From Xanthomonas cannabis pv. cannabis (GTDB lineage: Bacteria; Pseudomonadota; Gammaproteobacteria; Xanthomonadales; Xanthomonadaceae): a DNA stretch of 46,962 nucleotides. Each line of letters begins with the position of its first letter. Position 1 is the stretch's first letter. The stretch spans positions 1 through 46,962 of the forward strand of contig NZ_JSZE01000070.1 of NCBI RefSeq assembly GCF_000802365.1, read 5' to 3'. The notes under the pieces were generated by a model that made no database searches, was not told the DNA's origin, and was given only the letters and a program-made list of their open reading frames with translations. The position numbers and the translations under genes are program-made. This document shows positions 10,030 to 20,237 of this stretch, piece after piece.

Positions 10030-10048
10030 GCCCGGTCTTGCCGGGCTT
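10030..10048 (+). terminator. Terminator hairpin after the aminopeptidase gene
   Basis: GCCCGG (10030-10035) pairs with CCGGGC (10041-10046) around TCTTG, followed by TTCACAAC. It lies 30 bases after the aminopeptidase stop. The putative TTG start of the next gene (10038) falls inside the loop, which is odd and suggests that the next gene lost its own start region. Confidence 0.55.
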
Positions 10049-10325
10049 CACAACCATCCGCCGTCCAGACGAACTCAAGATGCGTGTTGCTGCAGCAGCG
10101 AAGCGGGGCGGCACGACGTCACATGGTTTCATCCTGGAAGCGATCGCCGAAAAGGCGGAAGCGGTCGAGCGTCGTGCCGAGTTCGATGCGGTTGCCGAGC
10201 AGCGTGATGCCGGCATCGTGGCGTCCGCGAAGACCATCGCCTGGGACGACATGCGTGGCTATCTGGAAAAGCGCATGGCCGGCGAGCCGGCAAAGCGTCC
10301 CACGGCCCGCAAACTAGCCCGGTAG
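10038..10325 (+). CDS. RHH-type antitoxin, probably degenerating
   Basis: A frame of up to 95 residues whose start TTIRRPDELKMRVAAAAKRGG looks like a ribbon-helix-helix DNA-binding antitoxin (usual form TxxRLPDELKxR), followed by an Ala/Glu-rich helix (FILEAIAEKAEAVERRAEF) and a basic tail (AKRPTARKLAR). It precedes a broken RelE/ParE-type toxin by one base, the normal order for such modules. Only TTG is available as start for the full domain, and it lies within a terminator hairpin. Arg replaces the usual Leu in the RLPDEL strand. The first ATG (10080) would remove the DNA-binding strand. The pair is therefore likely a relic. Confidence 0.6.
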   Translation: MPGFTTIRRPDELKMRVAAAAKRGGTTSHGFILEAIAEKAEAVERRAEFDAVAEQRDAGIVASAKTIAWDDMRGYLEKRMAGEPAKRPTARKLAR

Positions 10326-10326
10326 C

Positions 10327-10619
10327 ATGGCGCGTATCGAGCTGGCACCGGAGGTTGCACAGGATCTTGAGCGGATCTTCGACCACCTCCAGCGCCATGA
10401 GGCCGCACATGTCGCAGCACGCCTGCACGAGGTCATTGCGGCAATCGATGTGCTGGAAACCAATCCGCTGATCGGCTGGCTGGCGGCGACAAGTGCGAAC
10501 TGGTGATCGGTCACGGCGCGCACGGCTATCTGGCGCTGTACTGCCATGTCGCGCAGATCGACACGGTGTTTGTGCTGGCCGTTCGCTCGCAACGTGAGGC
10601 GGGCTTTGCAGGGCCGTGA
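10327..10619 (+). pseudogene. RelE/ParE-family toxin, frameshifted
   Basis: The ATG at 10327 starts MARIELAPEVAQDLERIFDH and reads on to NPLIG, then runs out of frame to TGA at 10504-10506. Another frame from about 10485 continues with CELVIGHGAHGYLALY, then VFVLAVRSQREAG, ending at TGA 10617-10619. This is the expected C-terminal half of the toxin, with its conserved VRSQREAG tail. The two halves belong to one ParE/RelE fold of about 95 residues, so a frameshift, probably with loss of a few codons near 10475-10490, has inactivated it. The antitoxin upstream also looks damaged. Confidence 0.8.
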
Positions 10620-10798
10620 TGTTCGCAGTTCTCTGATTGCTGTAGCCCGGCGTCCCTAGTTATTCGATGCACTGCCACCCGACCCGCACAAGCCGGTGCT
10701 GGAGATCGTCGCGCGCCACGCCGACGTTGCCAACAGGTATCGCCTGCACGCCATAGCCCAAGAAGCCGCCGCAATGCCTCGCCACCCGCCTAGCGCCG

Positions 10799-12124
10799 TT
10801 ATCCCATGCGCATCGACGCACTCTCACGCTGCCGGGTATCCATCTCCTGCTGCTGGCTCTGCGCCAACGCCTGTTGGCGATCGGTGCTGGCCACTTCCAG
10901 CTGCTGCAGCGACTGCTCCACCGGCGTCTGCACGGCCACGTCGGTCGGCATGTGGGCGCGCAGGTGCGCCGGGTTGTTCAACTCGCCCTGCACCACAAAC
11001 ACATTGCGGCCGGCCGGGCTGTCGGTCGTCTGCTCGCTCAGTACCACGTGGTCGGCCCGGTCCAGGTTGTTCTGGCGGGCGAGGGTCATCACGCTGGCGA
11101 TGAGGCGCTCGCTGTTCTCGTCTGGTGTGCGCCCGGCTTGCGCATCGATCGCGTTCACGCCTGCGCGCACCTGCTGCAGCAATGCGTAGTCCCGGTGCTC
11201 AGGGCCGATATCGGCGAGTTTGGTGGGCGGCTGCATCCGATCGGGCAGCCCGTCGACCGATACCGTGAGCGGGCTGCGGGTAATGGAGCGGTGCGAATCG
11301 TCTTCATGGAACTGCGTGGCTTTCTGCTGCCGTTCCAGACGCACGGCGCGGGCATCGTCGAGTTCGGCGATACGGCCGGGATTGGTTTCTTCGCGCATGG
11401 AAAGATACCCACCGCCTGCGCTGACGTTCACCCATTTCTGCTCTTTTTCAAAGTACATCGCGTAGAAGCTGTTGCTGCCGATGACGTTGGGGTCGACGGC
11501 TGAGCGGCCTTCCAGCATCTGGATCGCCTCGGTGGTGCCGAGCTTGGCCAGGTACTGGCTGCCGGCCGCCAGTCCCATCTGCGCAAAGGTCTCGTAGCCC
11601 GTGTTCCTGATACGGGCAGCGCCGCCGTACTCGTTGTCGAGCATGTTGGTCCAGATCTGTTCCAGCTTCTGGGGGCCGCTTTTTTCCAATGCTGCTTGCA
11701 GGAGCACGCGGGGTGTCCAGCAGTTAGGGTCTAGCTCATGGTCCAGGAAGGCTTGGTCGTGTGCTCGCATGACGTCCTTGCCGGGAAGGTTCAGTGCCAT
11801 ATCCGGACGCTCTTTGTCGAACCAAGCTTGTCGAAGCTCAAAATCCTTCTTGAGCAGCGTTTGCCCGAACTCTTCCCACTGGCGTTCGCTCAATTCAGCA
11901 TTGGCAAAGCGCGAGCCAGTATCGCGCTGTGTCTTGGCATAGTCTTGCGCGTAATTGTTAGCCACTTGTCCTGGCAAGCTGTCGTTGCGCACAACGCCTA
12001 ATGCCAGCGTCCCATAGCCGTCTGCTCCATCAAGCTGCGAGAGATAGTTCCAATACAGCTCGCGATTGCCTTTATTTGCATAGCTGGAAAGAATTTCCAG
12101 ATCCTGCTCACTCAGTCCGCTCAC
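10799..12124 (-). CDS. Putative T4SS antibacterial effector with XVIPCD-like C-terminus (X-Tfe)
   Basis: A 441-residue protein starting at GTG 12124 with AGGGAG upstream. Residues about 303-441 match the pattern of the Xanthomonas VirD4-interacting protein conserved domain: a P-x-HRDYALLQQ start, GRTPDENSERLIAS, DHVVLSEQ, RNVFVVQGELNNPAHLRAHM, TPVEQSLQQLE, and a Gln-rich tail. In Xanthomonas this domain docks effectors on the T4SS coupling protein for killing of rival bacteria. The N-terminal part (about 1-300; SYANKGNRELYWNYLSQLDG..., ALGVVRNDSLPGQVANNYAQ) has no enzyme motif I can name. The gene follows a putative exported immunity protein by 25 bases on the same strand. The effector role is inferred from the domain; toxicity is untested. 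Confidence 0.75.
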   Translation of the reverse strand: MSGLSEQDLEILSSYANKGNRELYWNYLSQLDGADGYGTLALGVVRNDSLPGQVANNYAQDYAKTQRDTGSRFANAELSERQWEEFGQTLLKKDFELRQAWFDKERPDMALNLPGKDVMRAHDQAFLDHELDPNCWTPRVLLQAALEKSGPQKLEQIWTNMLDNEYGGAARIRNTGYETFAQMGLAAGSQYLAKLGTTEAIQMLEGRSAVDPNVIGSNSFYAMYFEKEQKWVNVSAGGGYLSMREETNPGRIAELDDARAVRLERQQKATQFHEDDSHRSITRSPLTVSVDGLPDRMQPPTKLADIGPEHRDYALLQQVRAGVNAIDAQAGRTPDENSERLIASVMTLARQNNLDRADHVVLSEQTTDSPAGRNVFVVQGELNNPAHLRAHMPTDVAVQTPVEQSLQQLEVASTDRQQALAQSQQQEMDTRQRESASMRMG

Positions 12125-12149
12125 CGGCTACTCCCTGTAAATACGCTAA

Positions 12150-13013
12150 TCACCGAATTTTACTGCGGGTTAATACGCCCCTCACCGCATCTTCCATGCG
12201 CTTCCAGTCCTTCAGGAATGCACGCTTGTAGTTGAGACTGATGGAAAGTTTGTTTTCGATGTCAGAGAAGTAGTGGACGCAACTTGCAGCAACGGCACCT
12301 TTTTCATGGACCACTTCAGATCCCTCCAGCCGAACGCCATCTGCTCGAAATTTTATGCTGTCGCACTTGATGAACGTGGTCAAATTGCCGCTGGAGTCGC
12401 GCGCGACGTACCAGTCGTCTTCAAACGCAGGGTTGCGCGTCGGAGGCTCGCTGTGTTGGGCTTCATACGCTTTTACATATGCCGCCATCTTCTCCTCATC
12501 AATGGCATAGGGCGTTAATCCGAATGCTTCAGGCTGTGCGATGCGGAGATCGAGCCGGGCGACAGGATTGCCCCGCTCAACTGAGTCTGCCTCTGTACGC
12601 CTATCGTTTGACGAGAAACGCTCAAGCAATACCTCAATGGGAACACGGTCGACATAGTCGATAGACACGGAAATTTCTTTCCGGAAATCATTCGTGCGCG
12701 GGTTGGCCCGTGCCCCGGGCGGGGTGGGGGTCATGTCTGGCCATTCGATGACCAGCGTCACGCCTTCGCCCGGCCATGGTGCGATCTGGCTGTCCAGATA
12801 GTTGGCGGGGATGCGGAAGGTGTTCGGCCCCAGCTTTACGTCAACCGGCGCGTCCGAATAGGTGTGCCCGTTGATGGTGCGGCCTGTGGTAACGGTGCCT
12901 GACATGGGGGAAGTCCTTTTTTGTTCGGGTGATGGCGTCCGTGCACAGGCACTGCCGGTGACGGCGATGGCGAGTGCAAGAGCCAGGCACCGGCCAGATG
13001 ACATCATGTGCAT
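12150..13013 (-). CDS. Putative exported immunity protein for the adjacent T4SS effector (X-Tfi-like)
   Basis: A 287-residue protein with an N-terminal export signal (about MHMMSSGRCLALALAIAVTG, then SACART). A Cys at residue 23 could be a lipidation site, although GSAC is a weak lipobox. The mature part has no motif I recognise. Bacterial-killing effectors of the Xanthomonas T4SS are usually paired with periplasmic lipoproteins that neutralise them, and this gene lies directly upstream of the effector gene, same strand, 25 bases apart. The GC content is lower here than in the housekeeping genes. The role rests on context alone. The exact start among three nearby ATG codons is uncertain. Confidence 0.55.
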   Translation of the reverse strand: MHMMSSGRCLALALAIAVTGSACARTPSPEQKRTSPMSGTVTTGRTINGHTYSDAPVDVKLGPNTFRIPANYLDSQIAPWPGEGVTLVIEWPDMTPTPPGARANPRTNDFRKEISVSIDYVDRVPIEVLLERFSSNDRRTEADSVERGNPVARLDLRIAQPEAFGLTPYAIDEEKMAAYVKAYEAQHSEPPTRNPAFEDDWYVARDSSGNLTTFIKCDSIKFRADGVRLEGSEVVHEKGAVAASCVHYFSDIENKLSISLNYKRAFLKDWKRMEDAVRGVLTRSKIR

Positions 13014-13268
13014 TGGTCAATCCATTGCAGGGTTCGCCGCAACTATATGCAACTTGGGATCAGCGCGACAGCAAGGGCCAAGCCTGCGATTGTCCGTGCC
13101 ATGCGCCGCACGACACGGGAATGCGATCACGCTCTGCCGGAAGGAAAGGCGCGTGGATCAAAACGCGGGCGGTGCAACGGCAGCTCGCCACGTGTGCCGA
13201 AGGATGTTTGCCGCCCTTGGTCGCACTAAGTGTCGAGCTGCAGCGTGGTCAACGCAGACGTCGCCGCG

Positions 13269-13982
13269 TCATGCCCCGAATGCGCCGTCGATCGTATGCA
13301 TCGCGCCAGTCACAAAGCTCGCTTCCGGGCCCGCCAGCCAGGCCACCATGCCGGCCACTTCCTCGGCGCGGCCGTGGCGCTTGATCGCCATGAAGCTGTG
13401 CATCAGGTCTTTCATCGGCCCGTTTTCCGGATTGGCGTCGGTATCGATCGGGCCCGGCTGCACCACGTTGATGGTGATGCCGCGCGGCCCGAAATCGCGC
13501 GCCAGCCCACGGGCTAGCCCTTGCAGTGCGGATTTGCTCAGCGCGTAAGAGGCCATGCCGGGCAGCGGCATGCGGTCGCCGTTGACCGAGCCGATCACGA
13601 TGATCCGCCCGCCAGGTGGCATCTGCCGCGCGGCCTCCACGGCGGCGTGGTAGGGCGCGTGCACGTTGATGCGGAACAGCCGGTCCACCGCGTCCGGATC
13701 CTGGTCCAGCGCATCGCCGAACAAGGCGATGCCGGAGTTGACCACCAGGACATCCAGCGGCCCACTGCGTCGCACCGTGTCGATGACCGCATCGCGGTCG
13801 GCGCTGTCTGCCAGCACCGCGGTGCTGCCGGTGTCACCGGCCAGGCGCTGCGCCGCCTCGGCGGAGCCGGCGTAGGTAAACGCCACTCGCGCGCCGTCGG
13901 CCACGAAGCGCCGCACGATGGCGGCCCCAATTCCCCGGCTGCCGCCGAGCACCAACACGGACTTGTTCTTGAACGCTGACAT
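13269..13982 (-). CDS. bdcA: SDR-family oxidoreductase, BdcA-like (c-di-GMP-related)
   Basis: A 237-residue classical short-chain dehydrogenase. The cofactor loop is GGSRGIGAA (about residues 13-21), the NAG-equivalent is VVNSGI, and the catalytic Ser...Tyr-x-x-x-Lys appear as IGSVNG and YALSK. The C-terminus WLAGPEASFVTGAMHTIDGA is that of E. coli BdcA, and the whole sequence resembles it closely. BdcA is reported to bind c-di-GMP and promote biofilm dispersal. A TetR gene resembling BdcR lies divergently upstream, as in E. coli. The enzymatic substrate is unknown. Confidence 0.85.
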   Translation of the reverse strand: MSAFKNKSVLVLGGSRGIGAAIVRRFVADGARVAFTYAGSAEAAQRLAGDTGSTAVLADSADRDAVIDTVRRSGPLDVLVVNSGIALFGDALDQDPDAVDRLFRINVHAPYHAAVEAARQMPPGGRIIVIGSVNGDRMPLPGMASYALSKSALQGLARGLARDFGPRGITINVVQPGPIDTDANPENGPMKDLMHSFMAIKRHGRAEEVAGMVAWLAGPEASFVTGAMHTIDGAFGA

Positions 13983-13995
13983 GCACCCACCTCGC

Positions 13996-14015
13996 TATTA
14001 ATGTAGCGGGTAATA
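13996..14015. promoter_or_regulatory. Candidate operator in the bdcA/bdcR divergent promoter
   Basis: TATTA (13996-14000) and TAATA (14011-14015) form an inverted repeat with a ten-base spacer in the 71-base gap between the two divergent genes. AT-rich hexamers that could be -10 elements (TACATAAT, 14014-14021) overlap it. A TetR repressor binding here would control both genes. Confidence 0.45.
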
Positions 14016-14053
14016 CATAATAGATCTCGTCTGCCGTCAAGGGTTTTGTAACA

Positions 14054-14650
14054 ATGACTACAGAAATCTCCCGGTCGCGCGGCCGGCCGCGGGCGTTCGA
14101 CCCGGATCAAGCGGTGGCCACCGCGCAGCAGCTGTTCCATGCGCGTGGCTACGACGCACTGAGCGTGGCCGACCTCACCCAGGCGCTGGGCATCAACCCG
14201 CCCAGTTTCTACGCCGCCTTCGGCAGCAAGGCCGGCCTGTATGCGCGCATCCTCGACCGCTACGCGCAGACTGGCGCTATTCCGCTGCCGCAGATTCTGG
14301 ACGCCAACCGTCCGCTGGCCGACGCCCTGGCCGACCTACTGGAGCAGGCCGCCCGCTGCTACGCCGCAGACCCCGCCGCCACCGGCTGCCTGGTGCTGGA
14401 GGGCACGCGCAGCAACGATGCGCAGGCGCGCGAGGCGGCCTGCGGCTTTCATGTCGCCGCCCAGGAGTTGATTCGCTCCCACATCGCCCAGCAGCGCCCG
14501 CACGACGCAGACCGGCTGGCGGATTTCGTCAGCACCACCATGGCCGGGCTGTCGGCCAGCGCCCGGCATGGGCAGAGCCTGGAGCGTCTGCTGGCGAGTG
14601 CGCGGTTGGCAGGGGAGGGGATTCGGGTGGCGCTACGGGGAATTGGGTGA
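14054..14650 (+). CDS. bdcR: TetR-family repressor, BdcR-like
   Basis: A 198-residue regulator. The N-terminal helix-turn-helix spans about residues 10-55 (GRPRAFDPDQAVATAQQLF, then LGINPPSFYAAFGSKAGLYAR). The C-terminal ligand domain contains the ATGCLVLEG stretch and GLSASARHGQSLERL near the end, which match E. coli BdcR in layout. It is divergent from the bdcA-like gene and very likely represses it and itself. The inducer is unknown. Confidence 0.82.
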   Translation: MTTEISRSRGRPRAFDPDQAVATAQQLFHARGYDALSVADLTQALGINPPSFYAAFGSKAGLYARILDRYAQTGAIPLPQILDANRPLADALADLLEQAARCYAADPAATGCLVLEGTRSNDAQAREAACGFHVAAQELIRSHIAQQRPHDADRLADFVSTTMAGLSASARHGQSLERLLASARLAGEGIRVALRGIG

Positions 14651-14740
14651 GCGTGTCTGGCTTTCGCCGTTGAGCGGTAGACCCTCGTTTAGTCAGAGCG
14701 CTTAGCGAAGACTGCTTGCAAAAACAGCTCGCCCGCTGGA

Positions 14741-14766
14741 TATTCCATATTCCGGAATATGGAATA
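14741..14766. promoter_or_regulatory. 26-bp perfect palindrome, likely autoregulatory operator
   Basis: The half-site TATTCCATATTCC is followed at once by its exact reverse complement, giving a perfect 26-base palindrome. It ends 14 bases before the GTG start of the winged-helix gene. TTGCAA at 14716-14721 with GATATT at 14739-14744 (17-base spacing) is a plausible promoter whose -10 overlaps the palindrome. This arrangement is typical of an antitoxin repressing its own operon. Confidence 0.75.
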
Positions 14767-14780
14767 AGGTGGGTTCGGCT

Positions 14781-15311
14781 GTGGAACTGAAGCCACAGGA
14801 TCTAGTGGTGCTGTACAAGCAGGTCGCCCAGGCGGGCCAGGTCTGGACGTATGCATCCCTTGGAGAAGCGCTGGGCATGAGCCCTTCTCAGGTGCATCGC
14901 AGCGTCAAGCGCGCGGTGGCATCCGGCTTGGCGCTGGAAAAAAGTCGCGGCGAGTGGGAGACGGTGCGCACGGCGCTGCACGAGTTTGCGGTCCACGGCG
15001 TGCGTTACGCCTTTCCTGCCGTCATCGGGCCGCTAAGGCGTGGCATTCCTACGGCCTTCGGCGTGCCCCCACTGTCCACTGCCATTTCCAGCTCCCCAGG
15101 AGATGCACCGGTGTGGCCAAGCGCGCAGGGCACGGCCAAAGGCCCCAGCTTGTCGCCGTTGTCGGCAGGTGCGCCCAACGCTGCGCTGGCCGACCCTGCC
15201 TTGCACCAACTTCTGGCGCTGCAGGACGCCCTACGCAGCGGGCGTGCCCGCGAGCGCGCGCTGGCGGCGCGCTATCTCAAACAATTGCTGAGGCTTGGCG
15301 ATGCGCTCTGA
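14781..15311 (+). CDS. Winged-helix DNA-binding protein, probable antitoxin of a nucleotidyltransferase pair
   Basis: About 176 residues. The N-terminal 70 residues form a helix-turn-helix (WTYASLGEALGMSPSQVHRSVKRA). The middle is Pro/Ser/Ala-rich and looks unstructured (about 100-135), and the C-terminal helix is Leu/Ala/Arg-rich. I take the GTG at 14781 (MELKPQDL) because AAGGTGGG lies at the right distance. A GTG at 14769 would add four residues. The gene overlaps the following nucleotidyltransferase by 11 bases, so the two are made together, as in AbiE/MenAT-like type IV toxin-antitoxin systems. The perfect palindrome upstream is its likely binding site. Antitoxin role is inferred. Confidence 0.7.
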   Translation: MELKPQDLVVLYKQVAQAGQVWTYASLGEALGMSPSQVHRSVKRAVASGLALEKSRGEWETVRTALHEFAVHGVRYAFPAVIGPLRRGIPTAFGVPPLSTAISSSPGDAPVWPSAQGTAKGPSLSPLSAGAPNAALADPALHQLLALQDALRSGRARERALAARYLKQLLRLGDAL

Positions 15312-15987
15312 CGATCCTAATTTGCCGCACCTGCTTGTGATTGCGAATGCATTGGGCGAGCTTTGCGAACACGTAGTCTTCCTCGGCGGAGCAGTTGTTG
15401 GCCTGCTGGTATCCGATCCATTGGCGGAAAACGTCCGCGCCACCTATGACGTCGATGCGGTGGTCAATCTTGATTGGTCCCGGTTCCGCGGTATCGAGGC
15501 GCGTGTGGAGTCGCAGGGCTTTGCGCGCGAGATGCAGAGCGGCGTCGTCTGCCGCTGGGTACACCAAGCGTCGGGCGTCATCTTCGACCTGATGCCGGTG
15601 GATGCCGGCGTGCTTGGTTTCTCCAACCGCTGGTACGCCCATGCTGTAGAGACGGCCCAAGTGGTGGCCTTGAGCGATCGCCTGTCCATCCGCTTGGTGA
15701 CAGCGACAGCATTCGTGGCGACCAAGCTCGAAGCCTTCGTTACCCGAGGCAACAGTGACTTCCTTTCTAGTCACGACCTGGAGGACGTCCTCAATGTCGT
15801 CGATGGCCGGGCCGAGCTGGTGGAAGAGCTTGCCGTGGAGCATGCAGATCTTCGGCATTGGGTGGCCGACGTGTTCGAGGGGCTAGTGGATAACCCGGCG
15901 TTTGTGAACGCGTTGCCGGGATTGGTTGCCGAACCGGAGCGCGCAAGCGTCGTGCTTCAGCGCCTACGCACTATTGCATCAGCGTAG
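15301..15987 (+). CDS. Nucleotidyltransferase-fold protein, probable toxin
   Basis: About 228 residues. FLGGAVVGLL (about residues 28-37) followed by TYDVDAVVNL (about 50-59) is the GG...DxD signature of the polymerase-beta-like nucleotidyltransferase fold found in AbiEii and MenT toxins. A third acidic position is probably in FDLMP (about 95-99). Residues 140-160 (ATKLEAFVTRGNSDFLSSHDLEDV) match the Lys-containing helix usual in this group (KLxAxxxRxxxKDxxDL). ATG at 15301 lies inside the end of the upstream winged-helix gene; a TTG at 15295 is also possible. A function as toxin or phage-abortive factor is inferred from family and context. Confidence 0.7.
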   Translation: MRSDDPNLPHLLVIANALGELCEHVVFLGGAVVGLLVSDPLAENVRATYDVDAVVNLDWSRFRGIEARVESQGFAREMQSGVVCRWVHQASGVIFDLMPVDAGVLGFSNRWYAHAVETAQVVALSDRLSIRLVTATAFVATKLEAFVTRGNSDFLSSHDLEDVLNVVDGRAELVEELAVEHADLRHWVADVFEGLVDNPAFVNALPGLVAEPERASVVLQRLRTIASA

Positions 15988-16081
15988 CTGCGGCATCGTC
16001 GGCTTAGGTCTGCAAAGAAAACTTGAAGCACTGCCGCTCGCTTGCGATGATGCATCGCAATTGCAACGCACTGGGCCGGCC

Positions 16082-16345
16082 ATGAAATCCGCATCTCTTC
16101 CATCGCTCCGGGTAGACCCGGCGCTGCGCCAAGCGGCCGAGGCCGTGTTGCAAGAGGGCGAGACGCTGTCCAGCTTCGTCGAGCACTCCGTGCGCGCCCA
16201 GGTGCAGCAGCGGCAGCAGCAGGAAGCCTTCATTGAACGTGGGCTGGCCTCGCGTGACAGCGCGAAGGCGTCGGGCCACTACATCGACGCCAAGGATGTG
16301 CTGGCCGGGCTGCAGTCCAAACTGGACCAGGCGCGCAAGGGCTGA
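16082..16345 (+). CDS. RHH-type antitoxin
   Basis: An 87-residue protein starting at ATG 16082. The sequence SLPSLRVDPALRQAAEAVL, then EGETLSSFVEHSVRAQV, is a ribbon-helix-helix pattern (RVDPALR...LSSFVEHSV) of ParD/YacL-like antitoxins. A Gln/Arg-rich helix follows, with a C-terminal part containing GHYIDAKDVLAGL that would wrap the toxin. It is followed six bases later by a RelE/ParE toxin gene. The longer in-frame extension to 15926 overlaps the nucleotidyltransferase gene and is unlikely. The pair appears intact. Confidence 0.8.
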   Translation: MKSASLPSLRVDPALRQAAEAVLQEGETLSSFVEHSVRAQVQQRQQQEAFIERGLASRDSAKASGHYIDAKDVLAGLQSKLDQARKG

Positions 16346-16351
16346 GCCAAC

Positions 16352-16660
16352 GTGGGATTTTCCGTCTGCTTCACTCAGCAGGCGCGCGACGATCTCGCGC
16401 GGCCCTACGACTGGCTGCTACAGCGTGCCGAAGGCGACTTCACCGTGGCCGAACGTGCGCTGCAGTCCATCCGCGATGGCGTCACCGTGCTTGAACTGGC
16501 GCCGTTGAGCTGCCGCAAGGCGGGGTTGGCGGACCCGTTCTTGCGGGAGCTGGTGATCGGTTTCGGTGCCAGCGGCTACGTGCTGCTGTTTGAGGTGGAA
16601 AGCGATCAGGTCGTCACCGTTTTGGCAGTCAGGCATCAGCGTGAAGACGACTATCATTAA
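16352..16660 (+). CDS. RelE/ParE-family toxin
   Basis: A 102-residue protein starting at GTG 16352. MGFSVCFTQQARDDLARPYDWL is the N-terminal helix pair of the RelE/ParE fold, and YVLLFEVESDQVVTVLAVRHQREDDY gives the final beta strands with the conserved VRHQRE tail. It would act as an mRNA interferase (RelE) or gyrase poison (ParE); the sequence alone does not decide. It lies directly after its antitoxin and 40 bases before the Mrr-like gene. No frame damage is seen. Confidence 0.8.
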   Translation: MGFSVCFTQQARDDLARPYDWLLQRAEGDFTVAERALQSIRDGVTVLELAPLSCRKAGLADPFLRELVIGFGASGYVLLFEVESDQVVTVLAVRHQREDDYH

Positions 16661-16700
16661 GCACGGCGTTCGCGCCAACGTCGTGCCACAGGGGAAGTAG

Positions 16701-17591
16701 ATGGCCAATATCAGCAGGCGCCGCACGGGGGAATTGACCCGTGCGCTGTTCCATATCCTCAAGACCCAGCCGGAGGGCATGCGCGCCGCAGACGCGCTGG
16801 CCGCACTGGAAAAGCAGGTCGTGCTTACCGAGTACGAAGCGGGCGACTACGAAACTGGCGGCCGTCGCTTCGAGAAGATCGTGCGCTTTAGCACCGTGGC
16901 GCCCGTCAAGGCCGGCTGGCTGGTCAAGGACAAAGGCATCTGGACCCTCACGCCAGAGGGGGAAGCGGCGCTGGACGGGTATCCGGACCCAGAGGAGTTT
17001 ATTCGCGCAGTGGGGCAGCTGTACAAGAAGTGGAAGAGCGCCCAGCCCGTTGCCGACGCGGTCGACGATCCCGAAGGCGAGCTCACCGAAGAATCGGCCA
17101 GCATCACGCTGGAAGAGGCAGAAGAGATGGCATGGGCCGAGATCGAGGCTTACCTTGCCGCGATGCCGCCGTATGACTTCCAGGAACTCGTGGCCTCGCT
17201 GCTACGGGCGATGGGCTACCACGTTGCCTGGGTCGCACCGCCCGGCAAGGACGGTGGCACCGACATCATCGCCTACAACGACCCGCTCGGCACCCGCCCG
17301 CCGCGCATCAAGGTGCAGGTCAAGCGCAATGCCAACTCGCCGCGGATCGATGTAACGGGCCTGCGCAGCTTTATGGCGGTTCTGGGGGAGGGCGATGTCG
17401 GGCTGTACGTCGCGCTGTCCGGCTTCACCAAGGACGCCGACTATGAGGCGCGGCAGTCGCATCGTCGCATCAATCTGATTGATGCGCGGAAGTTGGTGGA
17501 GCTATGGACCACGCACTATGCACAGCTCAGTGACGCTGCCCGCACACAACTGCCATTGAAGCCCGTCTGGTTTCTTACTGCAGAAAGCTGA
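16701..17591 (+). CDS. Mrr-like restriction endonuclease
   Basis: A 296-residue protein with an N-terminal winged-helix Mrr_N domain (about 1-100; TRALFHILKTQPEGMRAADALAAL) and a C-terminal PD-(D/E)xK nuclease domain. The catalytic residues are seen in DFQELVASLLRAMGY (about 154-168), KDGGTDIIAY (about 182-191) and IKVQVKR (about 202-208). Mrr-type enzymes cut methylated DNA and have no methyltransferase of their own. The start follows GGGGAAGTAG. It lies between a toxin-antitoxin pair and a type I R-M operon, as expected in a defence island. A methylation-dependent enzyme beside an HsdM raises a compatibility question. Confidence 0.88.
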   Translation: MANISRRRTGELTRALFHILKTQPEGMRAADALAALEKQVVLTEYEAGDYETGGRRFEKIVRFSTVAPVKAGWLVKDKGIWTLTPEGEAALDGYPDPEEFIRAVGQLYKKWKSAQPVADAVDDPEGELTEESASITLEEAEEMAWAEIEAYLAAMPPYDFQELVASLLRAMGYHVAWVAPPGKDGGTDIIAYNDPLGTRPPRIKVQVKRNANSPRIDVTGLRSFMAVLGEGDVGLYVALSGFTKDADYEARQSHRRINLIDARKLVELWTTHYAQLSDAARTQLPLKPVWFLTAES

Positions 17592-17735
17592 CAAAAGCCC
17601 TGCGAAGAAAGCTGGTGGTCTCAGTGAGATGCCTGCAAAAAACGCATCATCTAGCGCCGTCACTCCGTGCTGAGAGGCGAAACTGATGCTGATCTGTCAC
17701 TCGAATTTAAGCATTACTAAAGAGACATTTGATTC

Positions 17736-20229
<2,494 letters not shown>

Positions 20230-20237
<8 letters not shown>

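Noticed and set aside
10626-10798. Possible remnant of a gene between the broken toxin and the effector
   Set aside because: A plus-strand stretch VLEIVARHADVANRYRLHAI looks protein-like but is too short and matches no family I know.
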